DNA from: DATFPQ01 sp035264765
GTDB taxonomy: Bacteria > Actinomycetota > Actinomycetes > Actinomycetales > Angustibacteraceae
Assembly: GCA_035264765.1 (NCBI GenBank)
Contig: DATFPQ010000001.1
Span: forward strand, 1 to 39,083
DNA length: 39,083 nucleotides
Direction: 5' to 3'
The translations under genes and the position numbers were made by a program. The notes beneath the pieces are model-generated. The model did not search any database. It was not told where the DNA came from and was given only the letters and a program-made list of their open reading frames with translations. Position 1 is the first letter of the stretch. Each line of letters opens with the position of its first letter. Shown here piece after piece: positions 1-7,948 of the stretch.

Positions 1-407
1 GTGGCCACGGCCGTCGCGACGAGCGCCAGCGCCAGCCGGCCGGCGACGAGCGCGCAGCCTGCGGTGCTCACCGTGGTGAGCAGCCCGGCGAGACCCTCGC
101 CGGCCAGCGTGTCCGCGACCGTGAGCGCGAGCCGGGTCAGCAGGGCCGTGAGCACGAGGGCGCCCAGCGCGCCGCTGCCGGCGGCCACGCTAGCGGCGGC
201 GGAGCGCAGGACCGCAGGAGCGACGCCCGGCGCCGCGCCACCGGGCGCTGCGCCGCCGAACGCCGCTCGCGGGACGGCAGTCGGCGCGGCGCTGCGCGCG
301 TGACTCGGTGCGTCGGTCGCTGCGGCAGTCGGTGCGGCAGTCGGTGCGGCACCCTGCGCGTGACCAGTGGCCGTGGTCGCTGCCGCACGAGCCGGGGACG
401 AGTCCAT
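1..407 (-). CDS. N-terminal part of a membrane protein (runs off the window)
   Basis: An open frame reads leftward from an ATG at 405-407 to the window edge without a stop. The start follows AAGGATC at a normal ribosome-binding distance. The first ~70 residues are low-complexity Ala/Pro/Thr/Gly, partly encoded by a 12-bp direct repeat (GCGGCAGTCGGT, about 322-352). Two hydrophobic Ala/Leu/Val segments follow at roughly residues 70-95 and 105-135 and look like transmembrane helices. Third positions are nearly all G or C in the hydrophobic part, which supports coding. In actinomycetes the neighbourhood of CpaB/TadZ-like genes often holds a large membrane-anchored LysM or BTAD-type protein; that identity is only a guess here because the diagnostic domains would lie outside the window. 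Confidence 0.55.
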   Translation of the reverse strand, partial: MDSSPARAAATTATGHAQGAAPTAAPTAAATDAPSHARSAAPTAVPRAAFGGAAPGGAAPGVAPAVLRSAAASVAAGSGALGALVLTALLTRLALTVADTLAGEGLAGLLTTVSTAGCALVAGRLALALVATAVA

Positions 408-578
408 GAGCGCTGATCCTTGCGTTTGCGGCGATTTGCCTGCATTGCCGACTGTTCACCTCCGCCCATTGCACGTCAACGGTCGCCACAGCCCCTGTGG
501 ACGGACGGTTGCGCGGCCACCCGACGTCCTACGGTGTGGACCCGGGCCGGCACGGCCCGCAGCCGGAGGGGGACGTCG

Positions 579-1151
579 GTGCGCTGGGAGCGGCTGTTCG
601 AGGACCTGGAGGCGCAGCTGGACGCGGCAGTCGAGGCCGAGCTGGCCGGGGAGGTCGCCGAGCGCACCCGTCACGAGCGTGCCCACGTCACGCTGGCCGA
701 CCGCCTGGTGGCCTGGGTCGGCGAGATGGTGACGCTGGACCTGCTTGGCGGCGCCGTGGTGGCGGGCCGGCTGGAGCAGGCGGCGCAGCAGTGGGTCGTC
801 GTTATGCACGGGCCCCTGCCGGCGCTCGTGCCGATGACCGCAGTGGTCACGGTCGGCGGGCTGGGCCGGGCGGCGTCGGCCGGCGATCGGACTGCGGTCC
901 TGCGTCGGCTCAGCTTTCCGGCCGCCTTGCGCGCGGTGGCTCGCGACCGCAGCCCGGTCCGGATCGAGCTGGTGGACGGCCGGGTGCTCACCGGCACGGT
1001 CGACGCCGTGGGCAGCGACCACCTCGACCTGGCGGAGCACCCGCTGGACGAGCTCCGGCGTCCGAGCGCCGTCCGTCAGGTGCGAGCCGTCGCGCTCGCA
1101 GCGGTCGCGGTGGTGCACCCGGTTCCCGGCTCCAGCACCCTGGCGGGTTGA
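579..1151 (+). CDS. Conserved actinobacterial hypothetical protein
   Basis: 190 residues from a GTG at 579, preceded by GGAGGGGGAC at a proper distance. The frame is open further upstream to 420, but that part is Arg/Pro-rich and has no ribosome-binding site. The N-terminus (WERLFEDLEAQLDAA) is an acidic amphipathic helix, followed by a charged helical stretch and then beta-rich segments (VTLDLLGGAVVAG, VRIELVDGRVLTGTVDAVGSDHLDL) that suggest a small SH3- or Sm-like barrel. No catalytic motif or membrane segment is visible. I do not recognise a named family. It converges on the small helix-turn-helix gene downstream, and its stop codon lies inside the first unit of the tandem repeat between them. 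Confidence 0.75.
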   Translation: MRWERLFEDLEAQLDAAVEAELAGEVAERTRHERAHVTLADRLVAWVGEMVTLDLLGGAVVAGRLEQAAQQWVVVMHGPLPALVPMTAVVTVGGLGRAASAGDRTAVLRRLSFPAALRAVARDRSPVRIELVDGRVLTGTVDAVGSDHLDLAEHPLDELRRPSAVRQVRAVALAAVAVVHPVPGSSTLAG

Positions 1152-1256
1152 TCCCGGTGGGTTGATCCCGGTGGGTTGATCCCGGTGGGCTGATCCTGGC
1201 GGGCTGATCCCGCCGGGCTAGTTCCGCCGGGCTGATCCCGCCGGGCTGGGCCGCGG
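1145..1256. repeat. 14-bp tandem repeat, 7 units plus a diverged eighth
   Basis: Units begin at 1145, 1159, 1173, 1187, 1201, 1215 and 1229, with a degenerate one at 1243. Consensus is GGG(T/C)TGATCCCG(G/C)(T/C). The first three units are identical (GGGTTGATCCCGGT); later ones drift to GGGCTGATCCCGCC. Across unit junctions this creates short hairpins, for example GGCGGG-CTGAT-CCCGCC at 1198-1214. The array fills the whole gap between two convergent genes and includes the stop codon of the left one. Confidence 0.9.
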
Positions 1257-1257
1257 T

Positions 1258-1551
1258 TCAGCCCTCCGGCTTGTCCAGCGCCGGGTCAGCCTCCATCCCG
1301 GGCCCGAGCCCCGAGTCGCCGAGTGCGGCGTCGTCCGGCCCACCGAAGGGATGCGACTCCACGAAGTCGCGCGTCTGGGCGTACATCCGCTGGATGTACG
1401 CCTCCAGCTCACTGGCCTCCACCCGCCACTGCCCCCGGCCGCCCACCTTGATGGCGGGAAGGTCGCCGGAGCGCACCAGCGCGTAGGTCTGCGCCGCCGA
1501 GATGTTCAGCAGCTCGGCGACGTCCGCGAGGGTCAGGAACCGCGGCGGCAC
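1258..1551 (-). CDS. Helix-turn-helix DNA-binding protein, BldC/excisionase-like
   Basis: 97 residues from a GTG at 1549-1551, preceded by GGAGGAGACCT. Residues 4-50 form a MerR-type winged helix (FLTLADVAELLNISAAQTYALVRSGDLPAIKVGGRGQWRV pattern), as in BldC and the excisionase family: a helix pair, then a short beta wing carrying the conserved Gly and Arg-Val before ELEAYI. The C-terminal ~40 residues are acidic and probably disordered. BldC-type proteins bind direct repeats as head-to-tail oligomers, usually as transcriptional regulators. The gene is divergent from the CpaB/TadZ-like pair, so it may regulate them; that is inference from position only. Confidence 0.85.
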   Translation of the reverse strand: MPPRFLTLADVAELLNISAAQTYALVRSGDLPAIKVGGRGQWRVEASELEAYIQRMYAQTRDFVESHPFGGPDDAALGDSGLGPGMEADPALDKPEG

Positions 1552-1723
1552 AGGTCTCCTCCGGGCTCAGCACGGGGCGGGGCGCCCGCGGCAGTCGGCC
1601 CGCGCAGTATCGCACCGGGGGGCCGGGTCGCTGGGGCGAAGAACGCCTCGGCCTGTGGACAGGGACTAGGGCAAGAGCCCCTGAATGCGCCAAAGTGGTA
1701 CAGCCGACGCCAAGGGGGGAGCC

Positions 1724-2467
1724 GTGCCGGACCACACCGTCTCCATCAGTCCACCGACGAGCCCGCCCCCGAGCGCGCCGACCGGGCCGGGCACCGGGGC
1801 GCCGACGTCAGGGCTCGGCGGTGCCCTCGCCCGCCGGCTCCGGGCCCCGTCCTGGCGCGACCCCCGGCTGCTCGTCGGGCTGCTGCTCGTCCTGGGGTCG
1901 ATCACGGCGGGCGGACTCGTGGTGGCCGCGGCCGACGACACCGTGCCCGTGTACGTCGCCACCCGACCGCTCATGCCGGGCGACGCGCTCGACCCCGCCG
2001 ACCTGACCGTCGTCCACGCCCGGCTCGACGCCGCGCAGCCTCGCTACCTCGTCGCTGCCTCGGGACCCCCGCGGGGACGGGTACTGGTGCGCACGGTGGC
2101 CGCCGGCGAGCTGGTGCCGCTCAGCGCGGTGGGCTCTCGCGAGCAGGTCGAGCTGCGTCCGGTCTCGGTCCCGCTGCCGGCGGAGGGCTCGGAGCAGATC
2201 AAGACCGGCGCGCTGGTGGACGTCTGGGTCGCCGCCCGCGACCGCGCGCGTGGGGTCGGCGCCTACAGCGCACCGCGGCGGGTTGCGGCCGCGGTCCAGG
2301 TGGCCGGGCGGTCCACCCGGCAGGGAGCGCTCGGCAGCTCGACGTCGACCGCCGCCCAGCTGCTGCTTGGTCCCGACCTGCTTCCCCGGGTGATCGAGGC
2401 GGTGGACAACGAGGCGCGGATCACCCTGGTGCCGGTGCCCGCCACGGTGCCCCGGTCCGGGTCGTGA
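1724..2467 (+). CDS. SAF-domain protein, CpaB/RcpC-like pilus assembly factor
   Basis: 247 residues from a GTG at 1724, chosen because AAGGGGGGA lies just upstream; an in-frame ATG at 1685 lacks such a site. The first ~40 residues are Pro/Thr/Gly-rich, then come a basic patch, one transmembrane helix (LLVGLLLVLGSITAGGLVVAAA, near residues 48-70) and an extracytoplasmic SAF domain (VPVYVATRPLMPGDALDPADL and following). In Tad/Flp systems CpaB/RcpC proteins of this form sit in the envelope and assist pilus export. The gene overlaps the following TadZ-like gene by 4 bp (GTGA), so the two are translationally coupled. No TadA, TadB, TadC or pilin gene is in the window. Confidence 0.8.
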   Translation: MPDHTVSISPPTSPPPSAPTGPGTGAPTSGLGGALARRLRAPSWRDPRLLVGLLLVLGSITAGGLVVAAADDTVPVYVATRPLMPGDALDPADLTVVHARLDAAQPRYLVAASGPPRGRVLVRTVAAGELVPLSAVGSREQVELRPVSVPLPAEGSEQIKTGALVDVWVAARDRARGVGAYSAPRRVAAAVQVAGRSTRQGALGSSTSTAAQLLLGPDLLPRVIEAVDNEARITLVPVPATVPRSGS

Positions 2468-3825
2468 ACGCGGCGGTTCCGCTCCTGACCGCGGTGACCG
2501 GGCGCTGGGAGGCCCCACTCGTCGCCGGTCTGGAGCGCATCGGGGGATCGGTGGTCGTGGTCCGCCGGTGCGCGGACCTCGCCGACCTGCTGGCGGCCGC
2601 GGCCACTGGCCAGGGCCGGGCCGCCGTGCTGTCGGCGGACCTGCGCTCGCTCGGCGGCGAGGCGCTGTCGCGGCTGGCCCTGGCCGGGGTCGCCGTCGTG
2701 GCGCTGGTCGACCCTGGCGACGACGCCGCGCAACGGCGCCTGCACCAGCTCGGTGTTCGGCAGGTCCTTCCAGCGGACGCCGCACCCGAGCAGGTTGCCG
2801 ACGCGGTGACCGCCGCGGTGGAGCACCTCGAACACGCCGCCCACGTAGGCGGCGGCACCGCTGAGCCGGCGTCCACTGGGCTCGGCCCGGCGGCTGTTCC
2901 TCCGACCTCGTACGCCGACCCGCGCCGATCCCTGGCGCCGCGGGGGCCCGCCACCGAGCCGGCGACTGCGTCGGAGGCCACCGGCCAGGTGATCGCCGTC
3001 TGGGGCCCCGCGGGAGCTCCCGGCCGAACCACGACGGCGGTCGGCCTGGCCGCCGAGGTGGCGGAGGCGGGCGGCGCCTGCCTGCTCATCGACGCGGACA
3101 CGTACGCGGGCAGCGTCGCGCAGCTGCTCGGGCTGCTCGACGAGGTCCCCGGCCTGGCCACCGCCGCGCGGGCCGCCGACCACGGCACCCTTGACGTCGG
3201 CGCGCTCGCCGCGCTGGCGCCGCAAGCGAGCCCGGGGCTGCGGGTACTGACCGGGCTGGCGTCCGCCTCCCGCTGGCCCGAGGTGCGCCCGGCCTCCTTC
3301 GCTGCCGTGCTGCGGGCCGCGCGCGGGCTGAGCGCCTGCACGGTGGTCGACACGTCCGCAAGCGTGGAGCAGGACGAGGAGCTCTCGTACGACACGGCAG
3401 CACCGCGCCGCAACGGGGTGACCCTGCAGGCCCTGCAGGACGCCGACGTCGTCGTCGCCGTCGGATCCGCAGACCCCGTGGGGCTGCAGCGACTGGTGCG
3501 GGGCCTGCAGGAGCTCGCCGGCATCGTGACGTCCTCGCCGGTCGTCGTGGTCAACCGGGTCCGAGCCACGGCGGTCGGCCCGGCGCCGGAGCGGGCCGTG
3601 CGCAGGGCGTTGGCCCGATACGCCGGCGTGGACGACCCCGTGCTGGTGCCTGACGACGGCCCCGTCCTGGACGCCGCCGTGCTGCAGGGCCGCACGCTTC
3701 CCGAGGCCGCGCCGTCCTCACCGGTCCGGGTCGCCCACGCCCGGCTGGCCGCGAGGCTCGGAGTGGTAGGAGGCCAGAGCGAGCGCGCTGCCAGCCGGGG
3801 CCTGCGGCGGTTGCGCTTAGGTTGA
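2464..3825 (+). CDS. TadZ/CpaE-like ParA-family ATPase with altered P-loop
   Basis: 453 residues from the GTG overlapping the stop of the SAF gene. Residues ~1-125 look like a degenerate receiver-type domain, residues ~126-175 are a Pro/Ala/Thr linker, and residues ~176-400 are a MinD/ParA-like NTPase. The deviant Walker A reads GPAGAPGRTTT (residues 181-190), with Arg188 where an active P-loop has Lys. LLIDADTYAGSVAQLLG follows as the usual ParA motif, and VVDTSAS lies in the Walker B position. TadZ/CpaE proteins localise the Tad pilus machine, and members with poor or absent ATPase activity are known in the family. Pairing with a CpaB-like gene supports the assignment. Confidence 0.8.
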   Translation: MNAAVPLLTAVTGRWEAPLVAGLERIGGSVVVVRRCADLADLLAAAATGQGRAAVLSADLRSLGGEALSRLALAGVAVVALVDPGDDAAQRRLHQLGVRQVLPADAAPEQVADAVTAAVEHLEHAAHVGGGTAEPASTGLGPAAVPPTSYADPRRSLAPRGPATEPATASEATGQVIAVWGPAGAPGRTTTAVGLAAEVAEAGGACLLIDADTYAGSVAQLLGLLDEVPGLATAARAADHGTLDVGALAALAPQASPGLRVLTGLASASRWPEVRPASFAAVLRAARGLSACTVVDTSASVEQDEELSYDTAAPRRNGVTLQALQDADVVVAVGSADPVGLQRLVRGLQELAGIVTSSPVVVVNRVRATAVGPAPERAVRRALARYAGVDDPVLVPDDGPVLDAAVLQGRTLPEAAPSSPVRVAHARLAARLGVVGGQSERAASRGLRRLRLG

Positions 3826-3847
3826 CCAACGACGCAGGGGTGAGCCA

Positions 3848-4522
3848 GTGACGGAGCGCGACCCGGTGAGCGAGGCCGAGCCGGACCAGGGCGTGCTGGC
3901 GGTGGTGTTCGACTGGGGCGGCGTGCTGACGACGGGTATCGACGCGGCCTTCACGCAGTGGGCCACGAGCGACGGCGTCGAGCCGGACCACCTGGCCGCC
4001 GTGCTCCGGGAGGCGTTCGCCGCGGACAGCCCGGAGCACCCGAACGCCGTCCACGCCCTCGAGCGTGGGGACCTCACCGGCGAGGAGTTCGAGACGCTGC
4101 TCGCCCGCCAGCTCGCCGCGCGCGGCTCGCACGTTCCCGCCCGTGGGCTGCTGAGCCGCATGTTCGCCAACCTGTCGCCCTCGGACTCCATGTTGGGCCT
4201 GGCGGCCCGGCTCAAGGAGCAGGGCCTGCGGACGGCGGTGCTGTCGAACTCGTGGGCCAACACCTATCCGGACGAGGGCTGGGACGAGCTGTTCGACGCG
4301 GTGGTCATCTCTGGGCACGTCGGCATGCGCAAGCCCGAGCCGCAGATCTACCACCACGTGCTCGACCTGCTCGGGGTGCCGGCGTCGCGGTGCGCCTTTG
4401 TGGATGACCTTGGCGCCAACGTCCGGGCCGCCGCGGCGATCGGCATGGTCGGCGTCCACCACCGCAGCTACGACGAGACGGTGGCCGAGCTCGAGGCGCT
4501 CACCGGCCGGGCCCTGCGTTGA
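3848..4522 (+). CDS. HAD-superfamily hydrolase (subfamily IA)
   Basis: 224 residues from a GTG at 3848 with AGGGG upstream. Motif I is VVFDWGGVLT: the nucleophile Asp is present but the usual second Asp is Gly, as in the DxG(G/N)V branch of subfamily IA that includes YihX-like and epoxide-hydrolase-N-terminal-like proteins. Motif II is VLSNSW, motif III is the Lys of MRKPEPQIY, and motif IV is FVDDLGANV. A helical cap lies between motifs I and II. It probably dephosphorylates a small phosphometabolite; the substrate cannot be read from sequence. A TAGGTT hexamer at 3818-3823 could be its -10. It converges on the membrane-protein operon to its right. Confidence 0.88.
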   Translation: MTERDPVSEAEPDQGVLAVVFDWGGVLTTGIDAAFTQWATSDGVEPDHLAAVLREAFAADSPEHPNAVHALERGDLTGEEFETLLARQLAARGSHVPARGLLSRMFANLSPSDSMLGLAARLKEQGLRTAVLSNSWANTYPDEGWDELFDAVVISGHVGMRKPEPQIYHHVLDLLGVPASRCAFVDDLGANVRAAAAIGMVGVHHRSYDETVAELEALTGRALR

Positions 4523-4585
4523 GCCGCCACGTCAGTGCAGAACCCCCAGCGCGCTGAACCGCTACCGCAGCGGCCAACCCACAGG

Positions 4586-5923
4586 TCAGGCGCTGAACAG
4601 CAGGGTCAGCCCGCCGACCGTGTAGGTCACCATCATCAGCAGCAGCGGGAGCTGCCCCAGGACGGCTCGCCGGTGCGGGAAGAGCCGCACCGCCCGGTCG
4701 TGCGCGAGCACCACGCCCAGGACGTGGCCGGTCACCACCGAGACCACCTGCACGGTCGCGACCAGGCCCGGCTGCAGCAGCGCACTGCTCGGCCGGTGGT
4801 CGGCCAGCCCCAGCCAGTCGGACCCGTTGCCGAGCGGATCGGACAGGTGCACGAACGCGTTCTGGCCCTCCAGGACGAGCAGCGACCAGTAGTGGGCGAC
4901 GACGTAGCCGAGCGCGATCGGCACCAGCGAGTGGGCGAACGCTGCCGGCATGCCTCGGCCCCCCAGCCCGCCGACCCGGCCGGCCCAGCGCGTGCACGCG
5001 GCGTACAGCAGGCCGACGACCAGGACTACCGCGACCAGGCCGGCCGTCTCGACGAGCGTCTGGGGCAGCGGCGAGGACTGCACGAAGGTGAACCAGCCCG
5101 GCGCGTTGGAGGCCCCGTCGTAGGCGGTCGTCCCCAGCATCACGGCCACGGTTGCGGCCAGGCCCGGGGCGGCGGGTAACGCGTCGAGGCCGGCCAGCGG
5201 TGACCGGATCACCAGCCGGCCGTCGGCACGCCGTCCCAGCGCGCTGAGCCGGCCGAACAGCGCGGACCACACCTCGAACGGGGCGCAGCGGTCGAACCAG
5301 TGACTGCCCATCAGGAAGCCGCCCACCAGCTGCACGGTGACGTGGATCAGGACCGCGAGGCGCAGCACCGGCAGGGTGGCGTTGTCCGGAGCCACGAGCT
5401 CCAGCCAGGTGAATGCGAGCAGCCCGAGCGCCGCGGGCCAGTAGCCCAGACCCGGTGGCAGGGGCAGCGCGCCCTCACGCGGGTCGAGCCCCGCCAACCG
5501 CAGCACGACGGCGTGCAGGGTCCGCAGCGGGTTCAGCCGCCGCCACACCGGACCGAACAGCACCGACAGCGGCACCAGGCCGACCCACAGCAGGACGTAG
5601 ATCACGAAGGGGGTCGGGTTGTCGGCGTCGTCCTGACCCAGGACCAGGGCGATCCCGGCGTACGCCGTCACCACGACGCCGAGCGCGGCGAGGACGGCGC
5701 GCGTGGTCCGGGAGTCCAGCACCGCCGCGACGGACGGCGGCAGCGGCCGGCCGGCCTGCGGGCCGTTCAGCCGGGGCTCGCGCCACAGCAGGCCCAGGGC
5801 CACGAACGACACGACGAGCGCAATGGCAGCGCCGGCCACGGCCAGCCCGAAGGGCAGCGGGAGGTCCTGCCGGCTGCCGACCCCGTGGGCGACGACGACG
5901 CCGGTCGTGTCCGCGGCCCTCAC
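4586..5923 (-). CDS. Polytopic membrane protein, 'fenitrothion hydrolase'-like family
   Basis: 445 residues from a GTG at 5921-5923 that overlaps the TGA of the upstream lipoprotein gene (GTGA). The frame is open further upstream, but only as an antisense shadow of that lipoprotein. About ten hydrophobic helices are visible. Notable polar signatures are GSHWFDRCAPFEVW near residue 210, VRRLNP-like basic loops, and VAHYWSLLVLEGQN near residue 345. Such proteins in actinomycetes are commonly labelled fenitrothion hydrolase by weak similarity to a membrane-bound organophosphate hydrolase; that activity is unproven for this group. Strict coupling to a cupredoxin-like lipoprotein suggests a metal or redox role in the envelope, which is inference. 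Confidence 0.7.
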   Translation of the reverse strand: MRAADTTGVVVAHGVGSRQDLPLPFGLAVAGAAIALVVSFVALGLLWREPRLNGPQAGRPLPPSVAAVLDSRTTRAVLAALGVVVTAYAGIALVLGQDDADNPTPFVIYVLLWVGLVPLSVLFGPVWRRLNPLRTLHAVVLRLAGLDPREGALPLPPGLGYWPAALGLLAFTWLELVAPDNATLPVLRLAVLIHVTVQLVGGFLMGSHWFDRCAPFEVWSALFGRLSALGRRADGRLVIRSPLAGLDALPAAPGLAATVAVMLGTTAYDGASNAPGWFTFVQSSPLPQTLVETAGLVAVVLVVGLLYAACTRWAGRVGGLGGRGMPAAFAHSLVPIALGYVVAHYWSLLVLEGQNAFVHLSDPLGNGSDWLGLADHRPSSALLQPGLVATVQVVSVVTGHVLGVVLAHDRAVRLFPHRRAVLGQLPLLLMMVTYTVGGLTLLFSA

Positions 5924-6375
5924 CGCACGAGCAGCTGGAGCAGGCGCAGCTCCGGATGGTGCGTCTCCACCTCGTACAGGCCGGCCTCCGCGCCGGTGAG
6001 GTCGATCGTGACCGGCTGCCCCGCCGTGACCTTCTTCTCGACCTCGAAGCCGTGCACGTGGATCTCGTCGTCGTGGTCGACCGTGATGACCAGCCGCAGC
6101 CGCTCGCCCTGGTCCAGCTCGACCCGGCCGGGCGGCGGGCTGACCCGCTTGCCGGTCACCGAGATCCGCAGGGTCCGGACCGCTGGAGTGGCAGAGCTGC
6201 TGGACGACGAGCCGCTCGCGGACGAGCCGGACGAGGACGAGCTCGACGAGGAGGAGCTGGACGACGACGAGGAGCTCGACGAGGTGCTGCTGGACGACGC
6301 GCTCCCGGCCGGCGCGGCGCCGCCGCACCCGGCGGCGAGGACGGCCACGGCGCCTAGCAGCGCCGCCGTCCGCAC
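5920..6375 (-). CDS. Poly-Ser lipoprotein with cupredoxin-like domain
   Basis: I chose the GTG at 6373-6375, giving 151 residues: it has GGAG eight bases upstream and starts directly with a lipoprotein signal (MRTAALLGAVAVLAAGC, lipid-bearing Cys17). The frame is open to an ATG at 6478-6480, but those 35 extra codons are Pro/Arg-rich, have weaker third-position GC, and would leave only 40 bp to the divergent gene. After Cys17 comes a ~35-residue, almost pure Ser linker, then a ~95-residue beta-rich domain with HDDEIHVHGFEVEKKV, AGQPVTIDLTGAEAG and YEVETHH. This resembles the cupredoxin-like domain of EfeO-type proteins. Histidines at these places could bind copper, but a complete type-1 site with Cys is not present. 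Confidence 0.75.
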   Translation of the reverse strand: MRTAALLGAVAVLAAGCGGAAPAGSASSSSTSSSSSSSSSSSSSSSSSSGSSASGSSSSSSATPAVRTLRISVTGKRVSPPPGRVELDQGERLRLVITVDHDDEIHVHGFEVEKKVTAGQPVTIDLTGAEAGLYEVETHHPELRLLQLLVR

Positions 6376-6520
6376 CAGGCCGGCTCCACGCCGTCCGCGA
6401 TGCTCCACCCGGGCCGCCGGCCGCCGCCGCGGGACCGGCCCGGACGGAGCAAGGGTGGGCCGTGCAGGCTCAGGCGTCATGCGGTGAGTGTAGGAACCGG
6501 GCCGGTGGCACGATGGCCCG

Positions 6521-7948
6521 GTGCCCGACCGCCTGAGCCCCCTTGATGCGTCCTTCCTGTATCTGGAAGAGCCGACGACCGCGATGCACGTGGGCTCGGT
6601 GGCGATCTTCGAGACCCCGCCGGACGGGTTCGACTACGAGCGGCTGCTGGCGCTGGTGCAGGCGCGGATCGCCTACGTCCCCCGGTACCGGCAGCGCGTT
6701 CGCGTGGTGCCAGGCCGGTTGGCCAACCCGGTGTGGGTGGACGACGAGGACTTCGACATCGAGTACCACGTGCGGCGCTCGGCGCTGCCGCGGCCCGGCA
6801 CGACGGCGCAGCTGACCGAGCTGGTGGCGCGCGTGCAGTCGCGCCAGCTCGACCGAGACCGGCCGCTGTGGGAGGTCTACCTCGTCGAGGGACTCCAGGA
6901 CGACCGCTTCGCGCTGGTCACCAAGACCCACCAGGCGCTGGTCGACGGCGTGAACGCGGTCGATATCGGTCAGGTGCTGCTGGACGACGACGCGGCCTTT
7001 CCGGACGTCCCCACCGACACCTGGAAGCCGGCACCTGAGCCCACCGACCTTGAGCTCGTCGTGAGCGCGGTGGCGGACGCGGTCCGCAGCCCCGGCGAGG
7101 CCGTGAACCTGGTGCGTGGCGGCGTGGCGGACGTCCGGGCGACCGCCGGCAAGGTGCTGGGGCAGGTCGGTCACCTGGCCTCCACGGCGGCCCGGACGGC
7201 GGCCCGTCCGGCACCGACCAGCCCGCTCAACGTCGACATCGGCGAGCAGCGCCGGTACGCGGTGGTGGCCACGTCCCTCGAGGACCACCGCCGGGTGCGT
7301 GCGCGGCACAGCCGGCCCGGCTCCGCCGAGCTGGACGTCAACGACGTCGTGCTGTCAACGGTCGCCGGCGCGCTGCGGTCATGGCTGCTGACCCGCGGCG
7401 AGCCGGTCGGGCCGGCCACAGTGGTTCGTGCCCTGGTGCCGCTGAGCGTGCGCGTCGACGAGCAAGGGAGCCACCGCGACGGCAACCGCGTCGGCAACCG
7501 AGTCGCGGGCGTCGTCGTCGACCTGCCGGTGGGGGAACGCAATCCCGCCGTCCGGCTGCACCAGGTGGCCTACGGGATGCGGGCCCAGGAGACCACCCGC
7601 CAGGCGGTCGGCGCTCGAGCGCTGGTCGGGATCGCCGGCTTCGCCCCGCCGACGCTGCACTCGCTGGGCGCGCGCGTGGCCAGCGCGGCGTCGCGGCGGC
7701 TGTTCAACCTGATCGTCACGAACGTCCCCGGCCCGCAGCACCCCTTGTACGCGGGGACGGCGCGCATGCTGGAGTCCTACCCGGTCATGCCGCTGGCGCG
7801 GGGTCAGGCGCTGAGCATCGGGATGACCTCGTACGACGGCTGCGTCTACTACGGCCTCAACGGCGACCGGGACGCCATGGCCGACGTCGACGTGCTGGCG
7901 TCCTGCGTGGTCGAGGCGCTGTCGGAGCTGCTGGAGACCGCGCGGTGA
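6521..7948 (+). CDS. WS/DGAT-type acyltransferase (wax ester synthase/diacylglycerol acyltransferase)
   Basis: 475 residues from a GTG at 6521, with CACGAT six bases upstream, compatible with a leaderless start. The N-terminus RLSPLDASFLYLEEPTTAMHVG is the family signature. The catalytic HHxxxDG motif appears as HQALVDG (His137, Gln138, Asp142). The C-terminal half has the conserved NDVVLSTVAGALR, NRVGNRVAG and VTNVPGPQHPLY motifs. The family transfers acyl groups from acyl-CoA to fatty alcohols or diacylglycerol at the membrane and forms storage lipids. The second His of the motif is Gln here, so activity may be altered. It overlaps the patatin gene by 4 bp, which suggests coordinated lipid synthesis and turnover. 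Confidence 0.9.
   Translation: MPDRLSPLDASFLYLEEPTTAMHVGSVAIFETPPDGFDYERLLALVQARIAYVPRYRQRVRVVPGRLANPVWVDDEDFDIEYHVRRSALPRPGTTAQLTELVARVQSRQLDRDRPLWEVYLVEGLQDDRFALVTKTHQALVDGVNAVDIGQVLLDDDAAFPDVPTDTWKPAPEPTDLELVVSAVADAVRSPGEAVNLVRGGVADVRATAGKVLGQVGHLASTAARTAARPAPTSPLNVDIGEQRRYAVVATSLEDHRRVRARHSRPGSAELDVNDVVLSTVAGALRSWLLTRGEPVGPATVVRALVPLSVRVDEQGSHRDGNRVGNRVAGVVVDLPVGERNPAVRLHQVAYGMRAQETTRQAVGARALVGIAGFAPPTLHSLGARVASAASRRLFNLIVTNVPGPQHPLYAGTARMLESYPVMPLARGQALSIGMTSYDGCVYYGLNGDRDAMADVDVLASCVVEALSELLETAR

Noticed and set aside
1..303. Plus-strand frame of ~100 residues at the window edge
   Set aside because: Ala/Ser/Thr/Pro low complexity with no domain; the minus-strand frame over the same bases has a ribosome-binding site and membrane-like helices.
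1145..1256. CRISPR-like array
   Set aside because: The units are head to tail without spacers, so this is a simple tandem repeat.
1351..2463. Upstream extension of the TadZ-like frame
   Set aside because: This part overlaps the CpaB-like gene and the minus-strand helix-turn-helix gene in other frames and is Arg/Pro-rich; the GTG at 2464 overlapping the previous stop is the natural start.
5924..6328. N-terminal extension of the polytopic membrane protein
   Set aside because: It is the antisense-register shadow of the lipoprotein's poly-Ser and cupredoxin-like coding region; the overlapping GTG at 5923 fits operon structure.
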